From Cellvibrio sp. UBA7661 (lineage in GTDB: Bacteria > Pseudomonadota > Gammaproteobacteria > Pseudomonadales > Cellvibrionaceae): a stretch of 64,000 bases of DNA. This document shows positions 48,301-55,519 of this stretch, in pieces. Positions within the stretch are counted from its first letter, which is position 1, and every line of letters starts with the position of its first letter. The notes below the pieces were generated by a model. It was not told the DNA's origin and made no database searches. It was given only the letters and a program-made list of their open reading frames with translations. Location of the stretch: contig DLHT01000008.1 in the NCBI GenBank assembly GCA_002483365.1, forward strand, positions 15,248 through 79,247, read 5' to 3'. The position numbers and the translations under genes are program-made.

Positions 48301-48736
48301 TCGCTTGATAATTGAATGCCAGAGGGTCTGTAGATTCCAGAATGCGGTTCAGGCGCACAAAGCTATTGCCACCATCGGAACCGCTGCCACCGCCGCTATT
48401 GCCTGCTGCAGTTTCTTCCAACTCTTCCAACAGGTCCCCGCCCTGCTCCAGAACCGTCAGCGCCTCGTCTACGCTGGCACCATCCAGCTCGGCCTCATCG
48501 GCCGTTGTCGCCGTGTCAGCGTTGAAGTCGCGGCTCATGGCCACTTCCTGACCGCCATTGATGGCAACAGGCTCACCATTGCCAAAATCCAGTTGCACCT
48601 GGGCACCTTGGGCGGTGACCAGCACTTCATCATCATTCAGGACACTGCCCACAGACAAAGGGCGCAAGCTGCCATCGGGCGCTTTCGCCCAGGCTTGACC
48701 TTGAAGGAACGCAACGGTTGCAACGGCATTACTCAT
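42341..48736 (-). CDS. lapA: LapA-type giant adhesin, retained by an N-terminal module and secreted by a type I system
   Basis: 2131 residues. The ATG at 48736 is chosen because GGAG lies 7 nt upstream; 48775 would add 13 residues. Residues 1-108 form the LapA retention module (SNAVATVAFLQGQAWAKAPD at the start), followed by the LapG site TAAG (109-112) and a Gly/Ser linker. Then come about 14 cadherin-like/tandem-95 repeats of about 92-98 residues with cores such as TPNANYNGSDSFVVTISDG, a VCBS-like segment, and an unrelated domain of about 190 residues encoded near 43915-44480. The C terminus has RTX nonapeptides (GGAGDDNLSAAAGSD) and a type I secretion target domain of the VC_A0849 class (VDTIQNFS, DVLDLRDLL). 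It is a biofilm adhesin held in the outer-membrane pore until LapG cuts it. Last gene of the minus-strand lap operon. Confidence 0.95.
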   Translation of the reverse strand: MSNAVATVAFLQGQAWAKAPDGSLRPLSVGSVLNDDEVLVTAQGAQVQLDFGNGEPVAINGGQEVAMSRDFNADTATTADEAELDGASVDEALTVLEQGGDLLEELEETAAGNSGGGSGSDGGNSFVRLNRILESTDPLAFNYQANSTGAGGDVENDAGASDYINRAPEAIDQSLSGNEDETIAGQIIASDLEGDTLTFTLASAPVNGTVVLDAATGQFIFTPNANYNGSDSFVVTVTDSRGNATTTTISLTIAPVNDAPTTNDINLTTDEDTPVNGQVVAQDIEGDTLTYVVSGQPTSGTVALDPATGGFVYTPNPDFNGSDSFVVTISDGNGGTATSTVRIGVNPVNDAPVSGDQNLTTPEDTPIDGQVTATDVDGDTLAYSVSGQPANGTVVLNPATGEFTYTPNANYNGSDRFVVTISDGNGGTTTSLINIGVTPVNDAPVSSDQNLTTPEDTSISGQVAASDVDGDTLAYTVSGQPANGTVTLNPATGGFIYTPNPNYNGSDSFVATISDGNGGSTTSRINIGVTPVNDAPTASNLNLTTDEDVPVNGAISANDPDGDTLSYSITGSPTSGTVVLNPATGTFTYTPNSGYTGSDSFTVTISDGNGGTTTSLVSIGVAPVNGAPTASNLNLTTDENVPVNGAISANDPDGDTLSYSITGSPTSGTVVLNPATGTFTYTPNSGYTGGDSFVVTINDGNGGTTTSTVTIGVNPVVPVNQAPVAVDDVFTVAEGGTLTVTAANKITLNDTDADGDSLTAILVSGPTNGSLTLNADGTFTYVHNGSETTTDSFTYKVNDGTVDGSVATVTINVTPENDPPVAVDDVFVINEDTPLVISPSQLLVNDTDAENNPLTIVTIQNATNGTLSVVGGNIVFTPTLDYSGPASFRYTISDGKGGFSTATVNITVNSVNDPTVMTPENVSVPEDDFINGNVLTNDKDSDDLLSIQSYEINGVAYLPGATTNISGVGSFLLLSNGDYEFTPDANYHGSVPVISYTTNTGATSTLTITVTPMNDAPVAADDNFSVVQNGALTISPSQLLANDVDIDGNTLSVSTIFSMTNGTVTISGGNIIFTPTPGYTGPASFSYSVSDGKGGFDTAVVNIAVTPPAAVPPATDDVTATGNEDTLITISLSGSDSDGTLAGYVIKSLPANGLLYTDAAMTTLVNSGDLVTGPVYFNPSADWNGNTSFSYAAQDNDGLQDATPATVSITVNPIADPALIGSGSGSVKEDTLAQTTATGTLTISDPDAGEASFNARTNSPGTYGHFSIDASGNWTYTIDNTKPAVQQLKEGETKQDSFSVTSLDGTSKIVTITVVGTNDGPVALDDTASVKQDEVLTLTPVQLLMNDTDLDSDTLTIDSVQGATNGTVNLVGGNVVFTPTAGYHGPASFTYTVSDGKGGTDTATVNVTVAKANTAPDAVDDPAGASAYSVAFGDFSASDLWTNLDSKGMAVNVSGYKANDTAASLYIGTVDGNANTLGIQGTPRGTSLVPDQIEYDIATGKSESLVMTFNGNLNQANFSVSRLFPGENGGEVGVWEAYFNGVLVASDTFRLSGGSEQGSFSINTGNVVFNSIKFKALNTVDGSGDGGDYFLTGFKGTGPATINGSLTVIEGVANTISAVSLLANDSDLDADTLSIVSVQGAVNGTVSLVGGNVVFTPTSGYVGTASFTYTLSDGRGGSDTATVNLLVGRSNQAPTLGDDSSMTKMNTAISIATSALLANDSDADGDAMTLVSVQGATNGTVSLSGSNVVFTPVTGFEGAASFNYTVRDALGATSTATVNVTVGSATAASMVVTKSLVAVAHGTGGTSVKFPIITKLVDTDGSETLSIKVSNVPTGLSFNAGTNLGGGVWQFTEADLPNLTLNLPGSYTTLATNLTVQVTSTEINGGATASVSSVVTLKAAYTTVDITTTESGNYTGSSANEFIQGGNGNNTINAGSGNNVVYGGAGDDNLSAAAGSDVFFGGSGNDTINAGSGSDRISGGSGNDTLKGGDAGESFVDVFVWSLGDQGAAGTPAVDTIQNFSTSAAGSNTSGGDVLDLRDLLQGESVGASNGAGNLANYLHFEISGSDTIIHISHAGGFAADSHSVGGSFTSGAETQQIVLSGVNLQSLYSGATTDQQIITQLLNNNKLITD
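42760..43000 (-). other. lapA: RTX calcium-binding repeats of LapA
   Basis: At least six nonapeptide-like units of the form GGxGxDxhx are encoded here (GGNGNNTIN, GGAGDDNLS, GGSGNDTIN, GGSGNDTLK and variants). Such units bind Ca2+ and fold outside the cell after type I secretion. Confidence 0.9.
43915..44480 (-). other. lapA: Unrecognised non-repeat domain inserted in LapA
   Basis: About 190 residues between two cadherin-like repeats, starting near AYSVAFGDFSASDLW and ending near GGDYFLTGFKG. Its composition (FSVSRLFPGENGGEVG, FNSIKFKALNTVDGSGDGG) suggests a jelly-roll-like beta fold of the carbohydrate-binding kind. I do not recognise the family, and it is the only part of the LapA middle that is not repetitive. 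Confidence 0.6.
46584..47136 (-). repeat. Two near-identical 276-nt repeat units in lapA
   Basis: The motif ATTCGGGG recurs at 46685 and 46961, a 276-nt (92-residue) spacing, and the flanking DNA is nearly identical over most of the unit. It encodes ANDPDGDTLSYSITGSPTSG twice. It implies a recent duplication. Confidence 0.88.
48401..48412 (-). other. lapA: LapG cleavage site (TAAG) in LapA
   Basis: Codons for Thr-Ala-Ala-Gly at residues 109-112 follow an acidic helix (LLEELEE) and precede a Gly/Ser linker. In Pseudomonas LapA the LapG cut falls between the two Ala of a TAAG motif at about the same position (residues 108/109), so the cut here is expected between Ala110 and Ala111. Confidence 0.9.
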
Positions 48737-48905
48737 AGACTGACTCCGGGTCATATTGAATGTGAACCAACTCACATTGAGGGTATGTTGGGCAGTCTAG
48801 TAAGTGATGAAAATTACGCCATTGGACTAAAGGACAATAAGCAGATTATTTTTATCTACTTATAAGAATAACGACAAAAAACAGAGGTTTTTTTCAAAAA
48901 AGGTT

Positions 48906-49511
48906 TTAAGTGACAGCCCGCCCTGACATGACCAGCACCAGATGCAAACGATCACGCACATTGAGCTTCTCAAATGCAGAGCCCAAATGAGCCTTCACCG
49001 TGCGCTCGGTGATATCCAGCTCGCGCGCGACTTCTTTGTTAGTCTTGCCTGCTGCCACCCGCTCGGCGACCGCCAACTCGCGGCTGGTCAGTTGGGATAA
49101 ATCGACCGGTTTGCCATTGACCGGCTTGGCCGCTGGCAAACTGCGCGCGGTTGCTAATACCAGCTGGCGCATCAAGTCCGCGCCCAACCACATACCACCT
49201 GCAGCGACAACTTGCGCAACCTGCTCCAGCACGGAAGCGGCCGCCAGATAATGCACATAACCGCTCGCGCCCGATTCCAACACGCTACGCGCTTGCTCGC
49301 CCGATTCGATCTGGGTCATGGCGATGATTTTTCTACCGCTCGCCGCGATAGTTTGCAATGCATGCATATCATCATCGTTGTGCACCAACAGCCACACGCA
49401 ATCAGCGTGCGTAAGAAGCGTTGCATCATGTGCAAAAAACGCAGTGGGGAATGCCTGCCGCCAACGCGGTGATTGGATATCCGCAGGCGCAATAAACAAA
49501 TGTTGGCTCAT
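48906..49511 (-). CDS. LuxR-type regulator with an atypical receiver domain
   Basis: 201 residues. The C-terminal 65 residues are a clear LuxR/FixJ helix-turn-helix (LTSRELAVAERVAAGKTNKE, then LDITERTVKAHLGSAFEKL). The N-terminal 120 residues follow the receiver outline (TQIESGEQARSVLESGASGY) but lack the usual phospho-Asp after the third strand (it reads DCVWLLVHNDD) and the conserved Lys after GY. It is therefore unlikely to be a normal phosphorylation switch. The start overlaps the lapC stop by 4 nt (ATGA), so it is co-translated with the secretion genes, and lapA follows 169 nt downstream. It probably controls lapA or the operon; that is inference. Confidence 0.9.
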   Translation of the reverse strand: MSQHLFIAPADIQSPRWRQAFPTAFFAHDATLLTHADCVWLLVHNDDDMHALQTIAASGRKIIAMTQIESGEQARSVLESGASGYVHYLAAASVLEQVAQVVAAGGMWLGADLMRQLVLATARSLPAAKPVNGKPVDLSQLTSRELAVAERVAAGKTNKEVARELDITERTVKAHLGSAFEKLNVRDRLHLVLVMSGRAVT

Positions 49512-50983
49512 CGTTCAGTCATCGCATTTTGTTGTGCGCGCAACACAGGTTTTAACAAATACGCCAATACTGTTTTCTTGCCCGTGAGAATATCCACTTG
49601 CGTCATCATGCCCGGCATGATCGGCAAGGTTGGATCAAAACCCGCGCGTTCAGTGCGCACCCGCACAATATAAAACGTGCGATCTTTTTCATCGGTGATG
49701 GTATCGGGGCTGATGTGCTCCACCTTGCCGCGCAAACCGCCATAAACGACAAAATCGTAGGCCGTAAATTTCACAATCGCCTCCTGCCCCGGGTGCAGGA
49801 ATGCAATATCTTTGGGCGATACTTTCGCCTCTACCAATAAATCATCATCCAGTGGCACCATCTCAATCACTTCGTGCCCCGGTTGCACCACACCGCCTAC
49901 CGTATTGGTAAACACACGTTGCACAGTACCGCGCACCGGTGAGCGGATTTCGGCTAATTTAATTTTGTCGGCAAGGCCAGTGCTGCTCTCCGTGAGCGCA
50001 GCGATTTTGCTCAACACATCCGATAATTCTGCGCGCCATTTGTTGTTCGCCTGCAATTCCGTCTCGCGCAATTTTCCTTGCGACTCTTCAATCGCCAATA
50101 ACAAACGCGATTCCTGTGCAAGCGATTGCTCGCGCGCGCCTTTGGCATTCGCGACCTCACCTTCCAAGCGCAAAATTTCCACTTCAGAAATAGCACCGCT
50201 CGCTAACAAAGGTTTGGTGACATTTAACTCCTGGGTTGCCAACTCCAGCGCGCGCGTTGCCTGGGTTAATTTTGCACGAACTTCATTTAATTCTTCAGTG
50301 CGTTGATCCAGCTGGCTGCGCGCAATACTTAATTGTTCGTTTAATTCCTTGCGGTTAAATTCATACTGATTGCGCTCATGTAAAGCGATATCCGGCGCCT
50401 CGCCCGATAAATCGTCAGGCAAGGTGAATTCACTGTTGGAGGTCAATGCTTGCAAGCGTGCAGCGCGCGCCTGCAACGATAAATATTCCGCGCGATTTTC
50501 ACGAAAGGTCGCAATAAACCGCGTGGGATCAATACGCAACAACAAGTCGCCCTTGTTGACTATTTGCCCTTCGCGCACCAACACCTCTTGCACAACACCG
50601 CCATCAAATGACTGGATCACTTGCAGTTGCGATGACGGAATTACTTTACCCTCACCGCGCGCCACTTCATCCAAAGGTGCAAACGCCGCCCACACTAACA
50701 ATATAAAAATAATCAGCGCAATCATGCGCAACAACAAGCGCGCTTTAATCGGTTCTTGTTGCAAACGCGCCCAATCAGAATCGGTCACCCAATCTTTGGG
50801 TTGCTCATGCAATGGATCAAGCCAGCGCGCATACGCCTTATCAATCATGCGGCTTGCAGGAATTCCCAATTTATCCAACCAGCGTCCAAGCTTTTCAAAC
50901 CAGAGCTGGTCGCGCGTCATTTTTTTCTGCACAGCGGTTTGTGCTGCGTTTGGTTGCTCACTTGGCATATTGGTCTGGCTCAT
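49508..50983 (-). CDS. lapC: Type I secretion membrane-fusion protein (HlyD family), LapC-like
   Basis: 491 residues. It links the ABC transporter to the TolC channel across the periplasm. The ATG at 50983 overlaps the lapB stop as TGATG; the TTG just before it is less likely. An N-terminal cytoplasmic stretch of about 70 residues precedes a TM (about 80-98, RMIALIIFILLVWAAFAPLD). Then come a lipoyl half (GGVVQEVLVREGQIVNKGDL), a long coiled-coil hairpin (about 150-340), a second lipoyl half (SPVRGTVQRVFTNTVGGVV) and a barrel with the HlyD-family C-terminal motif (IMPGMMTQVDILTGKKTVL). It belongs to the operon lapB-lapC-luxR-lapA. Confidence 0.94.
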   Translation of the reverse strand: MSQTNMPSEQPNAAQTAVQKKMTRDQLWFEKLGRWLDKLGIPASRMIDKAYARWLDPLHEQPKDWVTDSDWARLQQEPIKARLLLRMIALIIFILLVWAAFAPLDEVARGEGKVIPSSQLQVIQSFDGGVVQEVLVREGQIVNKGDLLLRIDPTRFIATFRENRAEYLSLQARAARLQALTSNSEFTLPDDLSGEAPDIALHERNQYEFNRKELNEQLSIARSQLDQRTEELNEVRAKLTQATRALELATQELNVTKPLLASGAISEVEILRLEGEVANAKGAREQSLAQESRLLLAIEESQGKLRETELQANNKWRAELSDVLSKIAALTESSTGLADKIKLAEIRSPVRGTVQRVFTNTVGGVVQPGHEVIEMVPLDDDLLVEAKVSPKDIAFLHPGQEAIVKFTAYDFVVYGGLRGKVEHISPDTITDEKDRTFYIVRVRTERAGFDPTLPIMPGMMTQVDILTGKKTVLAYLLKPVLRAQQNAMTER

Positions 50984-53154
50984 CAAGAAGCCCTCCCAAT
51001 CTGACCTTGGCGCAAGGCTTCCACAACCTGGTCTTTAGGCCCGTCTGCAACAATTTTGCCTGCATCAATCACAATAATGCGATTCACCAACTCCAACAGC
51101 GAGGTGCGATGTGTAATCACCAACAAGGTTTTGTGCGCGGCAAAACGCATTAGATTGCGTTTGAATTCTTCTTCACTGGTGTGATCCATTGAACCGGTGG
51201 GCTCATCCAGCAACAAAATGGAAGGATCATTTAACAACGCGCGCGCAATGCTGACCGACTGGCGTTGGCCGCCCGATAATAACTGCCCTTGCTCACCTAC
51301 CGGCATCGCCAATCCCATCGGGTGTTGGTTTACAAAATCCGTGAGCCCACTCAAGCGCACCGCTTCCAAAATCATTTCATCCGTCGCGTGGGGCGAACCA
51401 AAGGCAATATTGTCACGCAGCGAACCAAAAAATAAATTCACATCTTGCGATACATAACCCATGTTGCGGCGCAGCTCCGCAGGGTCAAGTTGACGAATAT
51501 CAATTCCATCCAGCAAGACGGTACCGGACGTTGATTCGTACAAACCGGCGATTAATTTTTCGATAGTAGTTTTGCCGGAACCATTGCGGCCAAGAATTGC
51601 AACACGTTCACCGGGATTTAATTTGAACGATACATCACGCAATACCTCGCGCTCATCTTGCGGATATTTAAACGCAACTTTTTTAAATTCAATACCGCCC
51701 TGTAAATGCGGGCGACTGATCCATTGTTTGTCCAGCGGGCGCTCCACTGGTTTTTCCATAATCTGTTCCAGTGCCGTCAGCGCCGTTGCGGCATTGTGAT
51801 ATTGCATTAACAAGCCGGCCGTTTGGCCAACCGGAGCCATCACGCGCGATGCCAGCATATAAGCTGCAATCAGCCCGCCCTGGCTCAGGTTGCCCTCAAT
51901 AATTTGATACACACCGACAATAATAATGACTACTGATACCGCTTGTTGGATCCACAAGGTGCTTGTGCCCACCGAGCCGGATAGCAAACGCATTTTGACG
52001 CCCACGCGCGAAACCAATAGTGTGGTTTTTTCCCAAATGGATTGCATGCGCCCTTCTGCGCCTAATATTTTTACGGTTTCCAGCGCATGTAAACTTTCAA
52101 CCAAAGTGGCATTGCGCTGCGCCGATGCCTGCATGGAATTTTCAGACAGCAAATGCATTTTGTGTTGCACGGCAGCGGTATAAATCATTACCAATGCAAC
52201 ACCAACCAATACCGGAAATACCAGCGGCCAGGAAATTAACAACACCACAATTAAAAACAACAACACAAAGGGCAAATCAACCAACGCCAAAATGGTTGCC
52301 GATGAAATAAAACTGCGGATCGCTTCAAAGGATTGCAAACCCGCAGTGAAAGATCCAACCGATGCAGGTCGTTCAGAGAGTTTCATCCCCAATACCCGCT
52401 CCATAATAGACGCCGACAAGGTGACATCAACGCGGCTTGCAGCAAGGTCTACAAACCAGGCACGCATCATGCGCAGCACAAAATCAGCGCTGATCGCAAT
52501 CAACATCCCAATTGCCAGTACCCATAATGTATCCGTCGCATGGTTGGGCACCACACGGTCATACACGTTCATCACAAACAGTGGCGACACCAACGCAAAA
52601 AAATTAATGAGCAATGCAGTAAGCAATACATCGCGATATAAATATTTATGCTCCGCAATCACGCCCCAAAACCAATGGGCATCACGATTTTTACTATTGG
52701 CTGTTTTGCCAATTTCTGCTGCGCGCAAATCGTAGCGCTCTTGTGGGCGCACATAAAATGCACGGCCAGTAAACTGTTCTTGTAATTGATTTATAGGAAT
52801 GTTGACTACTGCATCGCCCAATTCCGGATACAACACCCGGGCGATATCGGACTCTAACGAGAGCAACACACACGCCTGATTATCTTGCAGCAATAATATG
52901 GCAGGAAATAACGCAGGATTTAAGTGCAATAAATCGCGCTGCACAATATTACTGGCGAGCCCTGCACGTTTAGCGGCACGGGGAAAAAGCGACGGTGTTA
53001 ATTGCTGTGCATCCAGGGGTAATCCCGCCAGTAATGATTCGCGGGTACACACCAGCTGATGCGCGCGCGCAACCAGCAATAAACATTCAAGCAGTGGCCC
53101 ACCGCTATTGGCTACCGGAGAAACATCCGTGGTTGGTTGAACATCAAGGGTCAT
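50983..53154 (-). CDS. lapB: Type I secretion ABC transporter with C39-like domain, LapB-like
   Basis: 723 residues from the ATG at 53154, chosen for GGAG 5 nt upstream. It energises export of LapA through the inner membrane. The N-terminal 130 residues are a C39-peptidase-like domain without the catalytic Cys motif (LLECLLLVARAHQ), as expected for transporters of RTX adhesins that are not processed. Six TM helices follow (about 165-440), then an ATPase with Walker A GRNGSGKTT, signature LLSGGQRQSVSIARALL, Walker B ILLLDEPTG and switch His in VITHR. Its stop overlaps the lapC start. A hairpin terminator separates it from the upstream TolC-like gene. Confidence 0.95.
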   Translation of the reverse strand: MTLDVQPTTDVSPVANSGGPLLECLLLVARAHQLVCTRESLLAGLPLDAQQLTPSLFPRAAKRAGLASNIVQRDLLHLNPALFPAILLLQDNQACVLLSLESDIARVLYPELGDAVVNIPINQLQEQFTGRAFYVRPQERYDLRAAEIGKTANSKNRDAHWFWGVIAEHKYLYRDVLLTALLINFFALVSPLFVMNVYDRVVPNHATDTLWVLAIGMLIAISADFVLRMMRAWFVDLAASRVDVTLSASIMERVLGMKLSERPASVGSFTAGLQSFEAIRSFISSATILALVDLPFVLLFLIVVLLISWPLVFPVLVGVALVMIYTAAVQHKMHLLSENSMQASAQRNATLVESLHALETVKILGAEGRMQSIWEKTTLLVSRVGVKMRLLSGSVGTSTLWIQQAVSVVIIIVGVYQIIEGNLSQGGLIAAYMLASRVMAPVGQTAGLLMQYHNAATALTALEQIMEKPVERPLDKQWISRPHLQGGIEFKKVAFKYPQDEREVLRDVSFKLNPGERVAILGRNGSGKTTIEKLIAGLYESTSGTVLLDGIDIRQLDPAELRRNMGYVSQDVNLFFGSLRDNIAFGSPHATDEMILEAVRLSGLTDFVNQHPMGLAMPVGEQGQLLSGGQRQSVSIARALLNDPSILLLDEPTGSMDHTSEEEFKRNLMRFAAHKTLLVITHRTSLLELVNRIIVIDAGKIVADGPKDQVVEALRQGQIGRAS

Positions 53155-53253
53155 TGTCACTCCGGGAGCAGCAAGCAGGCCGACAGGAAAAAAGCCCCTG
53201 TAATATAGTTGGCCATCTGGATCCACGCAATTTTATAGCGAACATCCAGATGT

Positions 53254-53290
53254 AAAAAAACGCATCAATCATTCAGGCTTGATGCGTTTC
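53254..53290 (-). terminator. Terminator or attenuator between lapE-like and lapB genes
   Basis: AAACGCATCAA (53258-53268) pairs with TTGATGCGTTT (53279-53289). On the minus strand it ends in a 7-nt U-tract. It lies 24 nt past the TolC-OmpA stop and 104 nt before lapB, so it should uncouple the channel gene from the rest of the operon at least in part. Confidence 0.85.
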
Positions 53291-53313
53291 ATATGTAAAA
53301 CAAACACAGTGAA

Positions 53314-55107
53314 TTATTCGCGACGGGTAACAGTGACATCAACACGGCGGTTCGCCGCCTTACCTGCCTCACTGGTGTTATCGGCAACAGGGTGGGTAGA
53401 ACCAAAACCATCAACCGTCATCGGAATAGATTCCAAACCATTCAACACAAAATAATCACGCACACGTTGCGCACGCGCTTTTGACAGCGGAATATTCAAT
53501 GCATCGGTTCCGGTGTTATCGGTATGTCCGGCAATATTGATCTGCACCACATTGTCGGTCGCTTTAATATCGGCAACCAATTGATCCAATTTTTGCGCAG
53601 CACCTGCTTTTAATTCCGAGCTGCCCACATCAAATAAGGCATCGCCCGCGAGTGGTGTTACGGCGCTGATCAAATCATCACGGCCTAAGGCGACAGGCGC
53701 ATCATCCGGGCAAGCCGATGCAGAAATGTTCAACGTATCTTCTACTTTGGTGTCATGCAAAATACCCAAACCATCGCGCACAATTCCCAGCGCAGGCAAC
53801 AAACTGCCCATCGCCGCCAATGAACGGGCATAGGCTAATTCCAATTCACTGTTGGCAATAATTAACGCACGGCTTGCCTGGAAATATTCATTCTCGGCAT
53901 CCAGCAAATCAAGCAGAGTGCGCTGGCCAATATTAAATTGCTCTGCATAAGCAGTACGCACTTTATCGCTCGATATACGATGCTGTTGTAACGATGTTAA
54001 TTGCTCGCGGATACGTTGCGCATCGTTATAAGCAATTTGGGTATTCTGGCGTAAATCAACGCAGGCTTGATCACGCAAATCTTTTGCCTGATTCACTTGC
54101 TCCAATGAACGGCGCACCGCCGCACGGTTAGCTCCACCACTGTAAAGGTTGTAAGTGATCGCAAGCTCTACTGCGCTTTCATCGCCGTAATTATCTGGGT
54201 CTGTGCGATTATCAAAACCATTTTGGTTGCGGCTGGTCACCTGGCGCGCGCGCAATTCGGCTTTTGGATAATAACCAGAGCGCTCTACTTTTACGGCGGC
54301 TTGCGCAACACTGATATTTTTTATCGCAGCATGAAAACCGGGGTTGCCTTGGTAAGCTAGAGTCAATGCGGTACGGATATTTTCCGGAAGTGTTTGCCGG
54401 GCTAAATCTACTTCCGCAAGATCGTCTGCAGGCAATTGGCCAACAACACGCAAATAACGCGCTGTGACATCATGTAAATTGGACGCTTCGGTCAACAAGT
54501 TGGACTCCGCCAACGCCAAACGCCCAGCAGCTTGTTCCAGATCCACACGTCGACCAACACCGGATTCAGCGCGCTCCTGGATTTGATTAAATACTTCCTG
54601 GTGTTTTGCGTAATTATTGCGCGCCAATTTCACCAACTCACGATCGCGTTTAACATCTTCATAGGCACGCACCGCTTCAAGCGCAGTGGTTTCAACTGTA
54701 TTCAACAATTCGTAGTAGCGCACCAAACGCACGCCATCAAAACGAACCACTTCACCCGAGGTACGAAAACCGGTAAACAGCATTTGGCTGAGTGTCACCT
54801 GCGCCTGGTTATTGGTGTAACTCGCGCGGCCATCGTAATCGCGATTGGATTTTCCCGTTGACGCGCCAACATCAACCGATGGCAAGTAGCCTGCCCGCGC
54901 AACGCGCACATCCTGAATGGCAGCACGGAATTCATGCCAGCTGGCTTGAACATCGGGGTTGGATTCTATCGCTTGCAATGCTGCATCTTTTACTGTGTTT
55001 GCGGCCTGCAGGGTTTGCGCTGCAACTTGGCCCGCTAAAGTACAAATGGACACTAGCACCATAGAATGGGCGATGAGAGAAATACGGCTTAATAAAGAAG
55101 CGGTCAT
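53314..55107 (-). CDS. lapE: TolC-family outer-membrane channel fused to an OmpA peptidoglycan-binding domain, LapE-like
   Basis: 597 residues. The ATG at 55107 is chosen because it opens on a signal peptide (ISLIAHSMVLVSICTLAGQVAAQ). Residues about 30-450 are a TolC/AggA-type efflux protein with the two coiled-coil repeats (SNPDVQASWHEFRAA; FNIGQRTLLDLLDAENEYF). Residues about 480-597 are an OmpA C-terminal domain (GHTDNTGTDALNIPLSKARA, with the final ANRRVDVTV). The two functions are usually separate genes in this type of locus, so the fusion is notable. TolC termini lie in the periplasm, so the OmpA domain could tether the channel to the cell wall. It heads the secretion genes but is followed by its own terminator. 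Confidence 0.92.
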   Translation of the reverse strand: MTASLLSRISLIAHSMVLVSICTLAGQVAAQTLQAANTVKDAALQAIESNPDVQASWHEFRAAIQDVRVARAGYLPSVDVGASTGKSNRDYDGRASYTNNQAQVTLSQMLFTGFRTSGEVVRFDGVRLVRYYELLNTVETTALEAVRAYEDVKRDRELVKLARNNYAKHQEVFNQIQERAESGVGRRVDLEQAAGRLALAESNLLTEASNLHDVTARYLRVVGQLPADDLAEVDLARQTLPENIRTALTLAYQGNPGFHAAIKNISVAQAAVKVERSGYYPKAELRARQVTSRNQNGFDNRTDPDNYGDESAVELAITYNLYSGGANRAAVRRSLEQVNQAKDLRDQACVDLRQNTQIAYNDAQRIREQLTSLQQHRISSDKVRTAYAEQFNIGQRTLLDLLDAENEYFQASRALIIANSELELAYARSLAAMGSLLPALGIVRDGLGILHDTKVEDTLNISASACPDDAPVALGRDDLISAVTPLAGDALFDVGSSELKAGAAQKLDQLVADIKATDNVVQINIAGHTDNTGTDALNIPLSKARAQRVRDYFVLNGLESIPMTVDGFGSTHPVADNTSEAGKAANRRVDVTVTRRE

Positions 55108-55519
55108 GTAATGTTTTTCCACATTAAGCTGCACAGGGCAACCCGTTATATATTTAGAATTAGGCAGAACGCTGCGAGAAAAACAGGAGAGAAAAACGAA
55201 GGAGGCAAAACAATCCCTATCGAAGCCTACCAACGCACTTCCGGTTGTTAATCCGCGGCTTTGGTAAAACCGTTTGATAGCTACAGGCTCAATATCGATT
55301 GATAAATCGAGCCTGACATGCGTTTTCTAGTATTGCAAACCATATAATGGCGCAAAAAACATCCAAAACTAGCTTTTAATCATAACTTACTGCAGATTTA
55401 TTCCACAATAGAATTTAGCTTTGTGACGAATATCACATAGTTGTAACGAAAAATGCACTTATAGCTATAAGCCGAAACCATTTATAGCACTCTCCGATCA
55501 GCTAAATCCTTCTATTGAA
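55108..55519. other. Intergenic region upstream of the lap secretion genes
   Basis: About 410 nt between the TolC-OmpA gene and the end of rlmA. It should carry the secretion-gene promoter. One imperfect dyad is seen at 55285-55314 (AGGC with GCCT outside; TCGATT with AATCGA inside). The right half is AT-rich. No ORF or RNA gene is evident. Confidence 0.5.

Noticed and set aside
43476..48551. Plus-strand frames opposite lapA, up to 287 codons
   Set aside because: Same explanation: antisense of repetitive, stop-poor coding sequence.
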